A stretch of 64,000 nucleotides of DNA, from contig CAAFUN010000108.1 of the NCBI GenBank assembly GCA_900766195.1, positions 1 to 64,000 of the forward strand. The letters are read 5' to 3'. A model generated the notes under the pieces. The model was not told the origin of the DNA and ran no database searches. It was given only the letters and a program-made list of their open reading frames with translations. The stretch comes from an uncultured Bacteroides sp. (GTDB lineage: Bacteria; Bacteroidota; Bacteroidia; Bacteroidales; Bacteroidaceae). Made by a program: the position numbers and the translations under genes. Each line of letters starts with the position of its first letter. Within the stretch, counting starts at the first letter, position 1. Of this stretch, positions 8,574-17,955 are shown piece after piece.

Positions 8574-8596
8574 AGAATAATGTTCTGTGGAACAAC

Positions 8597-8633
8597 AAAA
8601 AAGCTTACTTGGAAATCCAAGCAAGCTTTTTTT
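8597..8633. terminator. Terminator shared by the DUF349 gene and tRNA-Gln
   Basis: The arms AAAAAAGCTTACTTGG (8597-8612) and CCAAGCAAGCTTTTTTT (8617-8633) pair almost completely around a four-base loop. T runs on both strands make it usable in both directions. It lies 23 bp after the DUF349 stop and directly at the 3' end of the minus-strand tRNA. Confidence 0.85.
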
Positions 8634-8634
8634 G

Positions 8635-8705
8635 TTGGGCTACCTGGGCTCGAACCAGGAACGACAGGACCAGAATCTGCCGTGTTACCATTACACCATA
8701 GCCCA
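8635..8705 (-). tRNA. tRNA-Gln (anticodon CTG)
   Basis: On the minus strand the 7-bp acceptor stem TGGGCTA/TAGCCCA closes a cloverleaf. The D arm is GTGTAATGGTAACAC, the anticodon loop TTCTGGT gives anticodon CTG, and the T arm is CCTGGTTCGAGCCCAGG. CCA is not encoded, as usual in Bacteroides. One A-C mismatch is present at the base of the anticodon loop. A promoter box and a terminator flank it. Confidence 0.9.
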
Positions 8706-8726
8706 AGCTTTTCGCTTTTGCGGATG

Positions 8727-8756
8727 CAAAGATACAAAGATTTTAAAAACTCCCAA
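8727..8756 (-). promoter_or_regulatory. Promoter for tRNA-Gln
   Basis: The minus strand reads TATCTTTG at 8734-8727, with TTG at 8756-8754 19 bp upstream, fitting the Bacteroides -33/-7 pattern. It lies 21 bp before the tRNA 5' end. Confidence 0.6.
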
Positions 8757-8862
8757 TAAAAACCATTACTTTTTTCAATCCAGCCAGCTAACAAACCAGA
8801 TATCAGATAAATATATTACCTAAAAAAAACAAAATAAAGAAAGAGTTTTATTTTTTTCGCGG

Positions 8863-8890
8863 TTTGATATAAGAAATCGCCGTATATTTG
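8863..8890 (+). promoter_or_regulatory. Promoter for rsfS-ftsH-cdsA
   Basis: TATATTTG at 8883-8890 matches the -7 consensus. TTTG at 8863-8866 is a possible -33 element, but the 16-bp spacing is short. The rsfS ATG follows 26 bp downstream. Confidence 0.5.
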
Positions 8891-8916
8891 TAAATTGTTT
8901 AATAGAATGGTATATA

Positions 8917-9276
8917 ATGAACGAAACAAAGAGACTCATTCAACAAATCACAGAAGGAATTCAAGAAAAGAAGGGGAAAGATATAATTATAGCAGATCTT
9001 ACCAAGATTAGCGATACAATTTGCAACTATTTTGTTATTTGTCAAGGGAACTCTCCCAGCCAAGTGGCTGCAATAGTAGATTCAATTAAAGAATTCACGC
9101 GCAAAGGAGACGGAAACAAGCCCATAGCCGTAGACGGTTTACGTAATGCCCAATGGGTAGCTATAGACTATGCAGATATTCTGGTACATGTCTTCTTACC
9201 CGAAGTGCGAAACTTTTATAACCTAGAGCATCTATGGGAAGATGCTAAACTAACTAAAATACCTGATATTGATTAA
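8917..9276 (+). CDS. rsfS: Ribosomal silencing factor RsfS
   Basis: A 119-residue cytosolic protein of the RsfS/DUF143 family. Members bind ribosomal protein uL14 on the large subunit and block joining with the small subunit when nutrients are low. Recognisable conserved stretches are DTICNYFVICQGNSPSQVAAI (about residues 31-51) and AQWVAIDYADILVHVFLPEVRNFYNLEHLW (about 81-110). Length is normal. It is the first gene of a tight cluster with ftsH (2-bp gap) and cdsA, an order often seen in Bacteroidetes. Confidence 0.93.
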   Translation: MNETKRLIQQITEGIQEKKGKDIIIADLTKISDTICNYFVICQGNSPSQVAAIVDSIKEFTRKGDGNKPIAVDGLRNAQWVAIDYADILVHVFLPEVRNFYNLEHLWEDAKLTKIPDID

Positions 9277-9278
9277 CG

Positions 9279-11345
9279 ATGGATAATAATACAGACAAGA
9301 AACCTAATAAAGTGAATATGCCCAAGTTCAACCTGAACTGGATGTATATGATTATCGCCTTAATACTTTTGGGCCTCTATCTTTCTAATGGGAATAATGC
9401 AGGAAGCAAAGATGTTCCTTATGACGAATTTCAAAAGTATATCCAAAACGGATATGTGAATAAAGTTATTGGATATGATGACAATACTGTAGAAGCTTTT
9501 ATTAAACCACAATTCGTAAAGAACGTATTTCTAAGTGACTCCAGCAAGGTGGGAAAGACACCGATGGTTACAACAGAAGCACCTTCAAGAGAAAGTTTGG
9601 GAACTTTCATTCAGAAAGAAAAGGATGAAATGCGATTTGACGGTTCTATTAGTTACGAGAAAAAACAAAATTATCTCGTAGCCATATTATGGCAAATCTT
9701 ACCGATAGCTTTCCTCATTGGTTTTTGGGTATTCCTATCTCGTCGTATGAGCGGAGGCATGGGTGGAGGTAGCGGAAGCGGTATCTTCAGCGTAGGCAAA
9801 TCAAAAGCTCAACTCTTTGAGAAAGGGACTTCAGTAAAAACCACTTTTAAAGATGTGGCTGGACTTTCGGAAGCCAAACAGGAAGTGGAAGAAATAGTAG
9901 AATTTTTGAGAGAACCTCAAAAGTACACCGAACTGGGTGGTAAGATACCCAAAGGTGCATTACTTGTAGGCCCTCCGGGAACAGGAAAGACATTGTTGGC
10001 AAAGGCCGTGGCCGGTGAAGCCAATGTTCCGTTCTTCTCCTTATCAGGATCTGACTTTGTAGAAATGTTTGTGGGTGTTGGTGCTTCACGTGTTCGTGAT
10101 TTATTCCGCCAAGCAAAAGAAAAAGCTCCTTGCATCGTATTCATTGATGAAATTGATGCAGTAGGTAGAGCGCGCTCAAAGGCAGCTGCCATGGGAGGAA
10201 ATGATGAACGCGAAAACACATTGAATCAGCTCTTAACTGAGATGGATGGATTCGGTTCAAACAGCGGTGTTATCATACTTGCTGCAACCAACCGTGTAGA
10301 TGTATTGGATAAAGCACTATTACGTGCCGGTCGTTTTGACCGCCAGATACATGTAGATCTTCCTGACCTCAATGAGCGCAAAGAAGTCTTCGGCGTACAC
10401 CTCCGTCCTATTAAAATTGACAATACGGTGGACGTTGATTTATTGGCTCGTCAAACGCCTGGTTTCTCGGGAGCTGATATTGCAAATGTTTGTAATGAAG
10501 CTGCATTAATTGCAGCCCGCCACGGAAAGAAGTTTGTAGGTAAACAAGATTTTCTGGATGCAGTAGACCGTATAGTAGGCGGTTTGGAAAAGAAGACTAA
10601 AATAACCACTGAAGAGGAACGTCGTTCAATAGCAATACATGAAGCAGGACACGCCACTATTTCGTGGCTCTTACAATATGCCAATCCTTTAATTAAGGTA
10701 ACAATCGTCCCAAGAGGACGTGCATTAGGTGCAGCATGGTATCTACCCGAAGAACGGCAGATTACAACAAAGGAGCAAATGTTGGATGATATGTGTGCCA
10801 CTTTGGGTGGACGAGCTGCCGAAGATCTTTTCTTAGGTAGGATATCTACCGGCGCCATGAATGATCTTGAGCGTGTGACCAAACAAGCTTACGGTATGAT
10901 TGCTTATTTGGGAATGAGTGAAAAGCTCGCAAACCTCTGTTACTATAACAATGAGGAGTATTCTTTCAATCGTCCTTATAGTGAGAAAACGGCTGAGCTT
11001 ATTGATGAAGAAGTAAAATTCTTAATAAACGAGCAGTACGAACGGGCTAAAAAGATTTTATTTGAGAACAAAGAGGGACACAACCAACTTGCTCAACAAT
11101 TGATAGAGAAAGAAGTGATCTTTGCTGAAGACGTGGAACATATCTTCGGAAAACGTCCGTGGGCTTCTCGCTCGGAAGAGATTATAGCAAATAAGAAATC
11201 AGAAGAAGAGGGAGAGAAAAATAAAGAAAAGGAACAACCTAAAGAAGAGGATGAGAAAACAGAACCTCTTGTAGCGGAAACACCTTCTTTATCTGAAGCT
11301 ACGACAACAGAAGCAGCTGAGAAAGACCAGAAACTTGATAAATAG
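9279..11345 (+). CDS. ftsH: ATP-dependent zinc metalloprotease FtsH
   Basis: A 688-residue membrane-bound AAA+ protease that degrades misfolded and regulatory membrane proteins. Transmembrane helices lie at about 21-38 and 130-152, flanking a periplasmic domain. Walker A GPPGTGKT is at about 231-238, Walker [10 protein letters not shown] near 286-294, and the second region of homology includes [22 protein letters not shown]. The zinc site HEAGH is at about 454-458, with the third ligand further on in the M41 domain. The C-terminal 50 residues are a highly charged Glu/Lys-rich tail of no known role. It starts 2 bp after rsfS and is followed 6 bp later by cdsA. Confidence 0.97.
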   Translation: MDNNTDKKPNKVNMPKFNLNWMYMIIALILLGLYLSNGNNAGSKDVPYDEFQKYIQNGYVNKVIGYDDNTVEAFIKPQFVKNVFLSDSSKVGKTPMVTTEAPSRESLGTFIQKEKDEMRFDGSISYEKKQNYLVAILWQILPIAFLIGFWVFLSRRMSGGMGGGSGSGIFSVGKSKAQLFEKGTSVKTTFKDVAGLSEAKQEVEEIVEFLREPQKYTELGGKIPKGALLVGPPGTGKTLLAKAVAGEANVPFFSLSGSDFVEMFVGVGASRVRDLFRQAKEKAPCIVFIDEIDAVGRARSKAAAMGGNDERENTLNQLLTEMDGFGSNSGVIILAATNRVDVLDKALLRAGRFDRQIHVDLPDLNERKEVFGVHLRPIKIDNTVDVDLLARQTPGFSGADIANVCNEAALIAARHGKKFVGKQDFLDAVDRIVGGLEKKTKITTEEERRSIAIHEAGHATISWLLQYANPLIKVTIVPRGRALGAAWYLPEERQITTKEQMLDDMCATLGGRAAEDLFLGRISTGAMNDLERVTKQAYGMIAYLGMSEKLANLCYYNNEEYSFNRPYSEKTAELIDEEVKFLINEQYERAKKILFENKEGHNQLAQQLIEKEVIFAEDVEHIFGKRPWASRSEEIIANKKSEEEGEKNKEKEQPKEEDEKTEPLVAETPSLSEATTTEAAEKDQKLDK

Positions 11346-11351
11346 AATATC

Positions 11352-12194
11352 GTGAAGAGCAATTTCATAAAACGCACTATAACGGGTGTATTATTTGTGA
11401 TCATAACAGTGGGCTGCATTCTCTACAGCCCACTCTCATTTGGCCTTTTGTTTGCAATCGTCAGTTTGCTATCTGTTAGAGAATTTTCCCACTTAATAAA
11501 CAAGAGTGGAGAAGCGCAAATCAACATTCTAATAAGCTCAGTTGGAGGAGCATATCTCTTCTTGGCTTTCATGTTGTTTTGCCAGTCAAGCGCAGGTTCT
11601 CAGGTATTTCTCCCCTATCTGGTCATCATACTCTACCTAATTATCTCCGAATTATACCTAAAAAGGACAAACCCGATTGCTAATTGGGCATATTCAATGC
11701 TGAGCCAATGCTACGTGGCACTTCCTTTTGCATTATTAAATTTCCTTGCTTTTCAATATAACTCAACAGAAGGAAGCGTCACTTATAACCCCATTCTTCC
11801 TCTGTCTGTATTCCTTTTTATTTGGCTGAGTGATACCGGTGCGTATTGTGTGGGTTCGCTTTTGGGCAAACATCGTCTGTTTGAGCGCATCTCGCCTAAG
11901 AAATCATGGGAAGGAAGTGTTGGAGGAGCTATCTTTGCTATAGCAGCATCTTGTGTTCTTGCACAGTATTTTCCTTTTCTTTCTATGGTAGAGTGGATTG
12001 GTTTGGCAGTCACAGTAGTTATTTTCGGCACATGGGGTGATCTTAGTGAATCATTATTGAAACGCCATCTAGGTATAAAGGATTCGGGCAATATACTTCC
12101 CGGACATGGCGGAATGTTGGATAGGTTTGACAGTGCTCTGTTGGCTATACCGGCAGCTGTGATCTATCTACATTTGCTAGGGCTCATTCGGTAA
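11352..12194 (+). CDS. cdsA: Phosphatidate cytidylyltransferase
   Basis: A 280-residue inner-membrane enzyme that makes CDP-diacylglycerol from phosphatidic acid and CTP, the precursor of phosphatidylethanolamine and cardiolipin. It has about seven to eight hydrophobic helices. The family signature lies near residues 155-255: LSDTGAYCVGSLLGKH, ISPKKSWEGSVGG, and the C-terminal KDSGNILPGHGGMLDRFDS with the catalytic Asp residues. The start is a GTG at 11352; the next residues MKSNFIKRTITGV match the normal N-terminus, so GTG is preferred. It is the last gene of the rsfS-ftsH-cdsA cluster and is followed by a strong terminator. Confidence 0.95.
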   Translation: MKSNFIKRTITGVLFVIITVGCILYSPLSFGLLFAIVSLLSVREFSHLINKSGEAQINILISSVGGAYLFLAFMLFCQSSAGSQVFLPYLVIILYLIISELYLKRTNPIANWAYSMLSQCYVALPFALLNFLAFQYNSTEGSVTYNPILPLSVFLFIWLSDTGAYCVGSLLGKHRLFERISPKKSWEGSVGGAIFAIAASCVLAQYFPFLSMVEWIGLAVTVVIFGTWGDLSESLLKRHLGIKDSGNILPGHGGMLDRFDSALLAIPAAVIYLHLLGLIR

Positions 12195-12256
12195 TATTCT
12201 TCCGAGGTTTGAACAACGCATTGATAGTTTAACTATTCACCTATCAGATACAAAAC

Positions 12257-12290
12257 AATAAAGCCGGACTATAAATGGTCCGGCTTTATT
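12257..12290. terminator. Terminator between cdsA and the NigD-like gene
   Basis: AATAAAGCCGGAC (12257-12269) pairs perfectly with GTCCGGCTTTATT (12278-12290) around an eight-base loop. It lies between convergent genes and can serve both. Confidence 0.85.
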
Positions 12291-12310
12291 GTTTAGAAAT
12301 AGAATACGAC

Positions 12311-13042
12311 CTATTTTAATCGCATCTTTGAGAAATCTTGATCCGTAATAGCTCTAGAAAGCTCTTTGGAATTCTTATCCAGAATAACTTCCACTTCTCC
12401 ATTAACTATAGAATTCATTTTCAGTTTTATCCCTTTGATATCCTTACCAGAATCCAAACCACCAAGATTGAAAGACACTAATCCCGAAGCATAATATCCT
12501 GTAAGATCATCATAGTCGTTGTAACGAAGTTCCAAATGAAGATATCCATCGGCCGGATTGTTTGCACTTTCATTTTGTACAAGACTTATGCGATGTTTGG
12601 TTTTAGCCGGTAGGTTCTGATAAAAGAGAATATTCATATATCCTCCCCCAAGAGCAATATCTCCCTTGTTAATCCGAATAGGATCATTTCCATACTCAGC
12701 TTCATTCTCCGGTGTCATTTTCTCAACACTTTTAGTCAATACATTCCTCAAATAAGTTATTTTAATTGCATGATCATAGCCCTGATAATTGTCATAGATA
12801 GGATTAAAAACCGCTATAACACGCTGTCCATCCACTGGTTCATACCATCCTAAGTCCAGATTGACAGGCCATGAAGTTCCCCAAGTGTCACCATTTAAAT
12901 AAAAAGCATTTCCTGTTACCCTAACGGTTGCCCAATCTACACCTACATCACCAATAGAATATCCATCATTATCATCACACGAATAGAATACAGACATTAT
13001 TGACAAACAAGCTGCCACAAATAACCAATTTAATTTCTTCAT
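12311..13042 (-). CDS. NigD-like lipoprotein
   Basis: A 243-residue secreted lipoprotein. ATG 13042 gives MKKLNWLFVAACLSIMSVFYSC, a lipoprotein signal peptide with lipobox and Cys near residue 22, followed by acidic DDND, which favours surface export in Bacteroides. I prefer this start to the TTG at 13048 because AGGAGA lies eight bases upstream. The rest has the look of the NigD-like family: a small N-terminal beta domain (about 30-110) and a C-terminal beta-sandwich with LVSFNLGGLDSGKDIKGIKLK. Function of the family is unknown. The gene stands alone between terminators. Confidence 0.8.
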   Translation of the reverse strand: MKKLNWLFVAACLSIMSVFYSCDDNDGYSIGDVGVDWATVRVTGNAFYLNGDTWGTSWPVNLDLGWYEPVDGQRVIAVFNPIYDNYQGYDHAIKITYLRNVLTKSVEKMTPENEAEYGNDPIRINKGDIALGGGYMNILFYQNLPAKTKHRISLVQNESANNPADGYLHLELRYNDYDDLTGYYASGLVSFNLGGLDSGKDIKGIKLKMNSIVNGEVEVILDKNSKELSRAITDQDFSKMRLK

Positions 13043-13105
13043 AATCAAAATCTCCTAGTTTAATTTATAAACAATACCTTAACAGGCTTATATATAAATA
13101 AAACG

Positions 13106-13140
13106 AAAGAGGCAATGTTGTTACTGCATTGCCTCCTCTT
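13106..13140 (-). terminator. Hairpin between lpxB and the NigD-like gene
   Basis: GAGGCAATG (13109-13117) pairs with CATTGCCTC (13127-13135), and flanking AAGA/CTCTT can extend the stem. It lies 34 bp after the lpxB stop on the minus strand. Confidence 0.6.
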
Positions 13141-13173
13141 ATTTTAACTATTTTATAAAAAAATCGTTATACA

Positions 13174-14310
13174 CTATGTATTCTTTAACAAATTAACCAT
13201 GATTGCCGCCGCCTTTTCTGAAGCTCCGGCGTTTCCTAATCGCTTGGCAACTACATCATAGCCTGCAAGCATTTCGGCTCGATATGCTTCATTGTACAAA
13301 ATACGCTCTAATTCCGCCCGAATCTGGTAAACAGTCATTGTATCTGCAACAAGCTCTCTTACGATCTCCCGATCGGCAATAAGATTAACAAGCGAGATAT
13401 ACTTCACTTTTAATAAATGCTTTCGCAAAAAAGAGATTACTTTGCCGATAGGAGTATGATAGCATACAACTTGCGGCACCCTAAACAATGCCGTTTCAAG
13501 TGTGGCCGTACCCGAAGTAACTAAAGCAGCCTCAGCATAAGAAAGAATATGAAAAGTCTGCCCAAATATAATCTTCACATCTGCATCTCCTATTACCGCC
13601 TTATAATATTCGGCAGATATGCCCGGAGCACCTGCTATGACAAGCTGATAATTGGTAAAGATACTAGCCGATTTAATCATGTCGGGCAGGTTGTCTTTGA
13701 TCTCCTGCTTACGGCTACCCGCAAGTAATGCAATAACAGGACGTTCGGGCAATTCATTTTCTCTAATAAAATGTTCCCAAGTCTCTGTGCATTCCGAACG
13801 ATAGGTTGCTACTTCATCAACCGTGGGGTTACCAATATAGTGTATGTGATAATGATGTCGTTCAAAGAATTCCACCTCAAAAGGTAAAATAGAGAACAAT
13901 TCATCAATATCTCTTTTAATATTTTTAATCCGGTGCTCTTTCCATGCCCATATCTTAGGAGAAATATAATAATAAATAGGGATGGAAGTATGCTGCTTTA
14001 TATATTTAGCAATTTTCAGGTTGAAACCAGGATAATCAACAAGAATCAAAACATCCGGATGCCAAGAGACAATATCTTTCTTACATCTCTTAAGATTAGA
14101 AAGAATAGTTCTCAAGTGCAAGAGTACAGGAATGAAACCCATATAAGCCAACTCACGATAATGTTTGACTCTGACACCGCCTACGGCAGACATCATATCT
14201 CCACCAAAGAAACGAAATGTCGCATCAGGGTCTTTTTTCTTCAAAGCGATCATCAACCTCGAAGCATGCAAATCGCCCGAAGCCTCGCCAACAATTAAAT
14301 AGTATTTCAT
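13174..14310 (-). CDS. lpxB: Lipid-A-disaccharide synthase
   Basis: A 378-residue peripheral membrane glycosyltransferase (GT19) that joins UDP-2,3-diacylglucosamine and lipid X to form the lipid A disaccharide. The N-terminal KYYLIVGEASGDLHASRLMIALKK (residues 2-25) is the family hallmark, followed by FFGGDMMSAVGG, VDYPGFNLKIAKY, YYISPKIWAWKEHRIKNIK (about 116-134) and LLAGSRKQEIKDN. The C-terminal half has ALVTSGTATLETALFRVPQVVCY. Length matches the family. It lies 38 bp downstream of surE on the same strand and probably shares its promoter. Confidence 0.96.
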   Translation of the reverse strand: MKYYLIVGEASGDLHASRLMIALKKKDPDATFRFFGGDMMSAVGGVRVKHYRELAYMGFIPVLLHLRTILSNLKRCKKDIVSWHPDVLILVDYPGFNLKIAKYIKQHTSIPIYYYISPKIWAWKEHRIKNIKRDIDELFSILPFEVEFFERHHYHIHYIGNPTVDEVATYRSECTETWEHFIRENELPERPVIALLAGSRKQEIKDNLPDMIKSASIFTNYQLVIAGAPGISAEYYKAVIGDADVKIIFGQTFHILSYAEAALVTSGTATLETALFRVPQVVCYHTPIGKVISFLRKHLLKVKYISLVNLIADREIVRELVADTMTVYQIRAELERILYNEAYRAEMLAGYDVVAKRLGNAGASEKAAAIMVNLLKNT

Positions 14311-14348
14311 TCTATTGGAATATATGGAACAAATGAATTCCGATCAAA

Positions 14349-15113
14349 TCAGAACCAACTCTTCAACTCTTTGATAGCACTATAAGCCGTGACATCAACC
14401 GTAGTAGGTGTAACAGCAATATATCCATTAGCCAAAGCCCATTTATCACTAGCCTCATTCTGATTATCCAAACTTTCAAATTCTCCAGTCAGCCAATAAT
14501 AAGATGAATCTCCGTGCCGGGTCAAATCCTCCCACTCATTAGTCCATACACCTTTTGCCTGTTCACAAACACGCACGCCTTTTAACTCTTTGCAATCGGG
14601 GATATTCACATTAAGGCAAACTAATGGAGGAAGCCCTTTTTTCAAAGCCTGGGAAGCAATATTGCGAACATATTTTGCAGCAGGTTCAAAATCTGCATCG
14701 GGAGCATGATTACATAAAGAGAAAGCAATAGAAGGTGCTCCCTTTAGACATCCCTCAATAACAGCACCCATCGTTCCGGAGTAATGTACATTCACAGATG
14801 AATTATCACCATGATTTATGCCGGATACAACTAAATCGGGTACCCTATCCAACAAGGTATGAAAAGCTAGTTTAACACAATCCACGGGTGTACCCGAACA
14901 TTTATAAATGGATAATCCTACATCCCTTCTCAGCAATTTGTAACAAATAGGTTCGGTCACCGTAATAGCACAAGCACTTCCCGAACGAGCTGCATCGGGA
15001 GCTATTACTACAATTTCGCCCAATGGACGAAGGAATTTAATCAATTCACTAATACCTTTCGAAACTACCCCATCATCATTTGATATCAAAATCAAAGGTC
15101 TCTTATTTTCCAT
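14349..15113 (-). CDS. surE: 5'/3'-nucleotidase SurE
   Basis: A 254-residue metal-dependent phosphatase acting on nucleoside monophosphates. [17 protein letters not shown] near the N-terminus carries the NDDG metal site. [14 protein letters not shown] supplies the conserved Ser, and [27 protein letters not shown] contains the conserved Asn. I chose ATG 15113 (MENKRPLIL): the frame is open another 41 residues, but that extension has no family similarity and overlaps the likely promoter box at 15148-15155. surE and lpxB run together, as in many Bacteroidales. Confidence 0.94.
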   Translation of the reverse strand: MENKRPLILISNDDGVVSKGISELIKFLRPLGEIVVIAPDAARSGSACAITVTEPICYKLLRRDVGLSIYKCSGTPVDCVKLAFHTLLDRVPDLVVSGINHGDNSSVNVHYSGTMGAVIEGCLKGAPSIAFSLCNHAPDADFEPAAKYVRNIASQALKKGLPPLVCLNVNIPDCKELKGVRVCEQAKGVWTNEWEDLTRHGDSSYYWLTGEFESLDNQNEASDKWALANGYIAVTPTTVDVTAYSAIKELKSWF

Positions 15114-15147
15114 AAATCTATAGTCTTTATTATATCTTTCTATATCA

Positions 15148-15155
15148 CAAATGTA
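15148..15155 (-). promoter_or_regulatory. Promoter -7 box for surE-lpxB
   Basis: The minus strand reads TACATTTG, a consensus -7 box, 34 bp before the chosen surE start codon. It supports the shorter surE reading frame. Confidence 0.55.
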
Positions 15156-15455
15156 CGAAAAAAGCGGGAGATATGTTACCCTAAAAGAAAAAAGGTGTGA
15201 TAAACGATCACGTTTACAAATCTTAATCTTCTGCAAGCGAGCGAAAAAGAGTATTTCAATTCGATATAAATCTGTATATTTGCAACCGGAAGAAAGAGAT
15301 TATGATCACATTCCATCAACAAAGACATGGAGATAGCCACCTACGAGTTATTAACAAAAAAAGTGACTTATCAACAAATATCACAATCTTTTCTTATATG
15401 CATAGGCACTATTCGGAATAATCATTTATTTCGCTGCCAATAAAGATTAAAGAAT
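15156..15455 (+). other. Intergenic leader upstream of parA
   Basis: About 340 bp lie between the divergent surE and parA starts. A plus-strand box TATATTTG is at 15275-15282, which would give a leader of about 170 nt before parA. Two DnaA-box-like nonamers in the same orientation, TTATTAACA (15348-15356) and TTATCAACA (15368-15376), are present. They differ from TTATCCACA by two and one bases and may be chance in AT-rich DNA. No convincing gene was seen. Confidence 0.4.
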
Positions 15456-16226
15456 ATGGGAAAAATAATTGCTTTGGCAAATCAGAAGGGTGGAGTCGGA
15501 AAGACTACTACGACAATTAATCTCGCCGCCTCACTCGCTACACTTGAAAAGAAAGTTCTTGTTGTAGACGCTGACCCTCAAGCTAATGCATCTTCCGGAT
15601 TGGGAGTTGACATTAAGCAGGCAGAATGTACAATCTACGAATGTATCATTGATCGTGCCGATGTTCGTGAAGCTATTCACGATACTGAAATAGAAACACT
15701 AAAAGTGATTTCTTCCCACATCAACTTGGTCGGTGCTGAAATAGAGATGCTCAACCTGAAAAACAGAGAAAAGATTCTGAAAGAGGTTTTGACACCATTG
15801 AAAGAGGAATTTGACTATATCCTGATAGACTGTTCTCCATCGTTAGGGCTTATTACAATCAATGCACTTACTGCTGCTGACTCTGTAATCATACCTGTAC
15901 AGGCAGAATACTTCGCACTTGAAGGAATCAGTAAATTGCTGAATACCATAAAGATTATTAAATCCAAACTCAATCCTTCCCTTGAAATAGAAGGATTTCT
16001 GTTGACCATGTATGACTCCCGTCTACGTCAGGCCAATCAGATATATGATGAAGTAAAGCGTCACTTCCAGGAACTCGTATTTAATACCGTCATACAGCGA
16101 AACGTCAAATTGAGCGAAGCGCCTAGTTATGGGATGCCCACTATTCTCTATGACGCAGAGTCTACCGGAGCTAAAAACCACATGACGCTAGCCAAAGAAT
16201 TGATTAAGCGAACAACCATTAAATAA
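15456..16226 (+). CDS. parA: ParA family chromosome-partitioning ATPase
   Basis: A 256-residue Walker-type ATPase of the ParA/Soj family that moves ParB-parS complexes during chromosome segregation. The deviant Walker A motif KGGVGKTTT is at residues 10-18, Walker A' VLVVDADPQANASSGLG at about 34-50, and Walker B ILIDCSPSLGLITINAL at about 121-137. There is no N-terminal DNA-binding extension, so it is the chromosomal (short) type. It is followed 7 bp later by parB, and the cluster continues into DUF5683 and mltD genes. Confidence 0.96.
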   Translation: MGKIIALANQKGGVGKTTTTINLAASLATLEKKVLVVDADPQANASSGLGVDIKQAECTIYECIIDRADVREAIHDTEIETLKVISSHINLVGAEIEMLNLKNREKILKEVLTPLKEEFDYILIDCSPSLGLITINALTAADSVIIPVQAEYFALEGISKLLNTIKIIKSKLNPSLEIEGFLLTMYDSRLRQANQIYDEVKRHFQELVFNTVIQRNVKLSEAPSYGMPTILYDAESTGAKNHMTLAKELIKRTTIK

Positions 16227-16233
16227 ACGTACC

Positions 16234-17124
16234 ATGGCACAAAAGAGAAATGCACTAGGACGCGGGTTGGATGCCTTGCTTTCCATGGATGAAATTCAAA
16301 CAGAAGGTTCATCATCCATCAATGAAATAGAACTTTCCAAAATCACCGTAAATCCTAATCAACCACGTCGGGATTTTGATCAAACTTCTCTTCATGAATT
16401 ATCTGCTTCCATATCCGAAATTGGTATAATACAACCAATTACCCTGCGTAAACTTTCGGATGATGAATATCAGATTATTGCTGGAGAACGCCGTTTTCGC
16501 GCATCGCAACTTGCCGGATTGAAGAGCATTCCCGCTTACATTCGTACTGCTGACGATGAAAATGTAATGGAGATGGCTCTTATTGAGAATATTCAACGTG
16601 AAGACCTTAACTCCGTTGAAATTGCATTGGCATATCAGCATTTACTTGAACAATACGGACTTACCCAAGAACGTCTAAGCGAACGTGTTGGAAAGAAACG
16701 TACAACAATAGCAAACTATTTACGTCTACTGAAACTTCCTGCACCTATCCAGATGGGACTGCAAAACAAACAGATAGACATGGGACATGCCCGGACTTTG
16801 GTAACATTAGAAGATCCTAAACTTCAGGTTAAGATATTCGAAGAAATTATTGAACATAGCTATTCGGTAAGAAAAGTCGAAGAAATTGTAAAATCTCTGA
16901 GTGAAGGAGAGACTATCAAAAGTGGAGAAAAGAAGATTGCACCTAAGCGTGCCAAACTTTCCGGAGAATTCAACGTATTAAAAAAGCAACTTTCCGGATT
17001 CTTTAACACGAAAGTACAGCTTACTTGTTCAGAAAAAGGTAAAGGAAAAATTAGTATACCATTTAATAACGAAGAAGATCTAGAGCGTATCATAGGAATC
17101 TTTGATGCACTAAAAAATAAATGA
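16234..17124 (+). CDS. parB: ParB/RepB/Spo0J family partition protein
   Basis: A 296-residue centromere-binding CTPase. The N-terminus QKRNALGRGLDALLS carries the ParA-stimulating basic motif. The ParB/Srx domain has ITVNPNQPRRDFD (about 35-47), the C-motif GERRFRASQLAG (about 84-95), and ENIQREDLNSVE (about 113-124). A helix-turn-helix follows with LSERVGKKRTTIANYLRLLKLP (about 148-169). The C-terminal dimer domain ends at 296. It overlaps the next gene by 4 bp (ATGA). I did not identify a parS site in the window, but could not search exhaustively. Confidence 0.96.
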   Translation: MAQKRNALGRGLDALLSMDEIQTEGSSSINEIELSKITVNPNQPRRDFDQTSLHELSASISEIGIIQPITLRKLSDDEYQIIAGERRFRASQLAGLKSIPAYIRTADDENVMEMALIENIQREDLNSVEIALAYQHLLEQYGLTQERLSERVGKKRTTIANYLRLLKLPAPIQMGLQNKQIDMGHARTLVTLEDPKLQVKIFEEIIEHSYSVRKVEEIVKSLSEGETIKSGEKKIAPKRAKLSGEFNVLKKQLSGFFNTKVQLTCSEKGKGKISIPFNNEEDLERIIGIFDALKNK

Positions 17125-17930
17125 TAAGAAAGAACTATATATATCGATGCTATTTCACCCTGCTGCTTTGTGTCATTCAAACAGCAGGGATTGCATTGTA
17201 TGGACAAAATCATCCCAGGGCAGCAGCTAAGCGAATGCAGCAAGAATCTATAGACAGTCTGCAAAATGCAGAGGCAAAGAAACAGTCTATTCTCAATTCC
17301 ACAGACACTCTTGCTATAAGTGACAGTATTGCTACTGAAAATAGACGGAAGTTAAAAGAGATTACATCCAATGTCACCCCAAAAGTCATTCTTACCCCAG
17401 CTGATAGTTTACAAACTGCCATAGCAAAAAAAGTATGGCACCCTAGTCCGGTTAAAGCCACATGGTTGGCATTGGTTCTTCCGGGAGGCGGACAAATATA
17501 CAACCGAAAGTATTGGAAATTACCTATTATCTATGGTGGATTTGCCGGCTGCGCCTATGCACTTAGCTGGAACAATAAAATGTACAAAGATTATATGCAA
17601 GCATATAAAGACGCCATCAAGGGTAATTGGAACGCAACCAGCATAACCGACTTAATACCTCCCGGATACAGCATTTCTAAAGATCAACTAACATCAATAT
17701 TGCAGAAAAGAAAGAATACATACCGTCGTTACCGCGACATGAGTGTATTTGCCTTTATAGGTGTATACCTCCTATCAGTAATTGATGCCTATGTAGATGC
17801 CGAACTGTCTAATTTTGATATTTCTCCGGATCTTAGTATGCGAATTGAACCTGCCGTTATTAATAATCAATCGGGAGTAAATACTGTATCAAGTCGCTCT
17901 ATAGGTGTTCAATGCAGTTTTCGTTTTTAA
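17121..17930 (+). CDS. DUF5683 domain-containing membrane protein
   Basis: A 269-residue protein with an N-terminal signal segment (CYFTLLLCVIQTAGIALYG) and a Ser/Ala/Gln-rich stretch to about residue 100. The DUF5683 core contains SPVKATWLALVLPGGGQIYNRKYWKLPIIYGGFAGCAYALSW (about 110-151) and a second membrane helix VFAFIGVYLLSVIDAYVDAEL. It ends in a strand typical of envelope proteins (VQCSFRF). The family is typical of Bacteroidetes and its role is unknown. Overlap with parB and a 25-bp gap to mltD point to one operon, linking it to division or envelope growth by context only. Confidence 0.85.
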   Translation: MIRKNYIYRCYFTLLLCVIQTAGIALYGQNHPRAAAKRMQQESIDSLQNAEAKKQSILNSTDTLAISDSIATENRRKLKEITSNVTPKVILTPADSLQTAIAKKVWHPSPVKATWLALVLPGGGQIYNRKYWKLPIIYGGFAGCAYALSWNNKMYKDYMQAYKDAIKGNWNATSITDLIPPGYSISKDQLTSILQKRKNTYRRYRDMSVFAFIGVYLLSVIDAYVDAELSNFDISPDLSMRIEPAVINNQSGVNTVSSRSIGVQCSFRF

Positions 17931-17955
17931 TGAGAAAATTTAAAAATAAGCACAC

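Noticed and set aside
8420..8823. Open frames on both strands over the tRNA-Gln gene (with peptides such as LWCNGNTADSGPVVPGSSPGSPT)
   Set aside because: This peptide is the well-known false translation of a tRNA. The cloverleaf and its flanking promoter and terminator explain the region.
15114..15236. 41-residue N-terminal extension of SurE
   Set aside because: It has no similarity to the family and lies across the likely promoter box at 15148-15155.
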